Part shown: piece by piece, positions 6,300-7,367 of the stretch
Layout of the letters: every line of letters starts with the position of its first letter
Numbering within the stretch: position 1 is the first letter of the stretch
NCBI GenBank assembly: GCA_900290385.1
Contig: OMSV01000080.1
Span: forward strand, 1-7,367
Origin: Syntrophobacter sp. SbD2
Lineage (GTDB): Bacteria; Desulfobacterota; Syntrophobacteria; Syntrophobacterales; Syntrophobacteraceae
Direction: 5' to 3'
DNA length: 7,367 nt
Translations under genes and position numbers: made by a program
Notes under the pieces: generated by a model
What the model was told of the DNA's origin: nothing
The model's input: the letters and a program-made list of their open reading frames with translations, nothing else
The model's database searches: none

Positions 6300-7367
6300 A
6301 TGGAACATTCGCCATACGTGTCCACCACCAATGCGTGTAAGCTCTGCAAGCCTCTTGGCGCCTGCCTGGCCTTCCGGGGCATCGAAGGGTCCGTACCCCT
6401 GCTGCACGGCTCCCAGGGCTGCGCAACTTACATGCGCCGCTACATAATAAGTCATTTTAGAGAGCCTATGGACATCGCCTCTTCATCGCTTGGAGAAAAA
6501 CATGCGGTCTATGGCGGAGGCCCCAATCTCAAACAGGCATTGCAAAACGTCATGACCAAGTTCGGAGCAAAATTCATCGGTGTTGCAACAACCTGCCTGA
6601 CGGAAACCATAGGCGATGACGTACCGGCGATCGTGCATGAATTCCGCAGGGAGATGCAGGACAGCAGCTTCGCGCACCTTCCGGCCCTCGTGACGGTATC
6701 TACACCGAGCTACTCCGGGACGCACATGGAAGGGTTCCATGCCGCGGTAAGAGCAGTGGTAGAACAGCTCTCGGAGGATAAGACTCGCTCACAAATGCTG
6801 AATCTGCTGCCGGGTTTTCTCTCACCCGAGGACCTGCGGCATCTCAAGGAAATCATAGATGATTTCCGGTTCCCGTCGGTCATTCTGCCCGACTTCTCCA
6901 TGACCCTGGACGGACCGGCCCTGCAAGACTATGAAAAGATTCCCCGAGGGGGCACGCCTATCGAAGACATACGGCGTATGGGAGGAGCGGCTGCGACCTT
7001 TGAGTTCGGCACGACCCTGGATTCCAGGACGGCCGGGAGATTTCTAGAGGAGCGCTTCGGCACGCCTCTGCATAGTATGGGAATTCCGATAGGAATTCGC
7101 GAAACAGACGTTTTCTTCGATGCATTAGAGCAATTAAGCGGTACAAACTGTCCGGAAAAGCACGTTCTGGAGAGGGGACGCCTGGTCGATTCCTACGTGG
7201 ACGCGCACAAATACCTCTTCGGCAAGCGTGCTGTAGTATATGGCGAAGAGGACATGGTAGTTGCGCTCACTTCTTTTTTGGCCGAGGTCGGCATTATACC
7301 GGTACTTTGCGCGTCCGGCGGCAGGAGCGGCCGCTTCAGGCAAGCCATAGAGCGGGTTACGGCCGGG
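6300..7367 (+). CDS. nifN: FeMo-cofactor scaffold protein NifN, 5' part
   Basis: NifN is the NifK-like partner of NifE in the FeMo-cofactor maturation scaffold. The frame is open from the ATG at 6300 to the right edge, giving 356 residues without a stop or frameshift; roughly 90-100 C-terminal residues are expected beyond the window if this is an ordinary NifN, more if it is a NifN-NifB fusion as in Clostridium pasteurianum. The N-terminus YVSTTNACKLCKPLGAC is typical of NifN. C41 in LLHGSQGCATYM corresponds to Azotobacter NifN Cys44, which ligates the NifEN cluster. C16 (KLCKPLGA) and C99 (ATTCLTETIGDD), plus the serine of TPSYSGTHMEGF, sit at the positions of the NifK P-cluster ligands; Azotobacter NifN lacks those cysteines. 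SSSLGEKHAVYGGGPNL matches the NifN pattern rather than NifK. AGGT 5 nt upstream supports the start; an in-frame GTG at 6261 would add residues not seen in the family. Confidence 0.96.
   Translation, partial: MEHSPYVSTTNACKLCKPLGACLAFRGIEGSVPLLHGSQGCATYMRRYIISHFREPMDIASSSLGEKHAVYGGGPNLKQALQNVMTKFGAKFIGVATTCLTETIGDDVPAIVHEFRREMQDSSFAHLPALVTVSTPSYSGTHMEGFHAAVRAVVEQLSEDKTRSQMLNLLPGFLSPEDLRHLKEIIDDFRFPSVILPDFSMTLDGPALQDYEKIPRGGTPIEDIRRMGGAAATFEFGTTLDSRTAGRFLEERFGTPLHSMGIPIGIRETDVFFDALEQLSGTNCPEKHVLERGRLVDSYVDAHKYLFGKRAVVYGEEDMVVALTSFLAEVGIIPVLCASGGRSGRFRQAIERVTAG

Noticed and set aside
6256..6447. A short plus-strand frame overlapping the nifN start
   Set aside because: The overlapping nifN frame from 6300 has strong family motifs and stays open to the window edge; the short frame has none.

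Overview
This window is an almost uninterrupted stretch of a molybdenum-nitrogenase (nif) operon read entirely on the + strand. The order is nifH (3' half only), nifI1, nifI2, nifD, nifK, a thioredoxin-like [2Fe-2S] ferredoxin gene, nifE, and nifN (open at the right edge). It carries the two nitrogenase components (Fe protein NifH; MoFe protein NifD/NifK), the paired PII-type regulators NifI1/NifI2, a ferredoxin of the Clostridium pasteurianum 2Fe type, and the NifE/NifN scaffold on which the FeMo-cofactor is matured.

Organism. NifI1/NifI2 between nifH and nifD, the roughly 53-residue insertion in NifD, the short NifK N-terminus and the ferredoxin between nifK and nifE are all traits of the nif clusters of strict anaerobes (clostridia, sulfate-reducing and syntrophic Desulfobacterota, methanogens) rather than of aerobic proteobacteria. 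Moderate-to-high GC, bacterial Shine-Dalgarno sites and the close resemblance of the NifH C-terminal half to sulfate-reducer NifH point to an anaerobic Desulfobacterota-like bacterium. This placement is an inference.

Layout. From nifH to nifK the genes are packed tightly (gaps of 31, -4, about 28 and 23 nt), as expected for one transcript. After nifK the packing loosens: 113 nt before the ferredoxin, 147 nt before nifE and 91 nt before nifN. The first two of these gaps contain inverted and iterated repeats, including a GC-rich palindrome that looks like a dispersed intergenic repeat and a T-rich GAGTTTT/CAGTTTTT tract. These could tune expression between the abundant structural proteins and the scaffold proteins, or may simply be repeat insertions.

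How the genes work together. NifH passes electrons to NifDK with ATP hydrolysis. NifI1/NifI2 form a complex that inhibits NifDK when nitrogen is sufficient (low 2-oxoglutarate). The ferredoxin probably interacts with the MoFe protein or its maturation. NifE/NifN accept the NifB-made precursor and complete the cofactor that is inserted into NifD. All cofactor-ligand residues that can be checked are present. No undescribed system was found; the observations worth a second look are the repeats around the ferredoxin gene and the fully conserved P-cluster-like cysteines in NifN.
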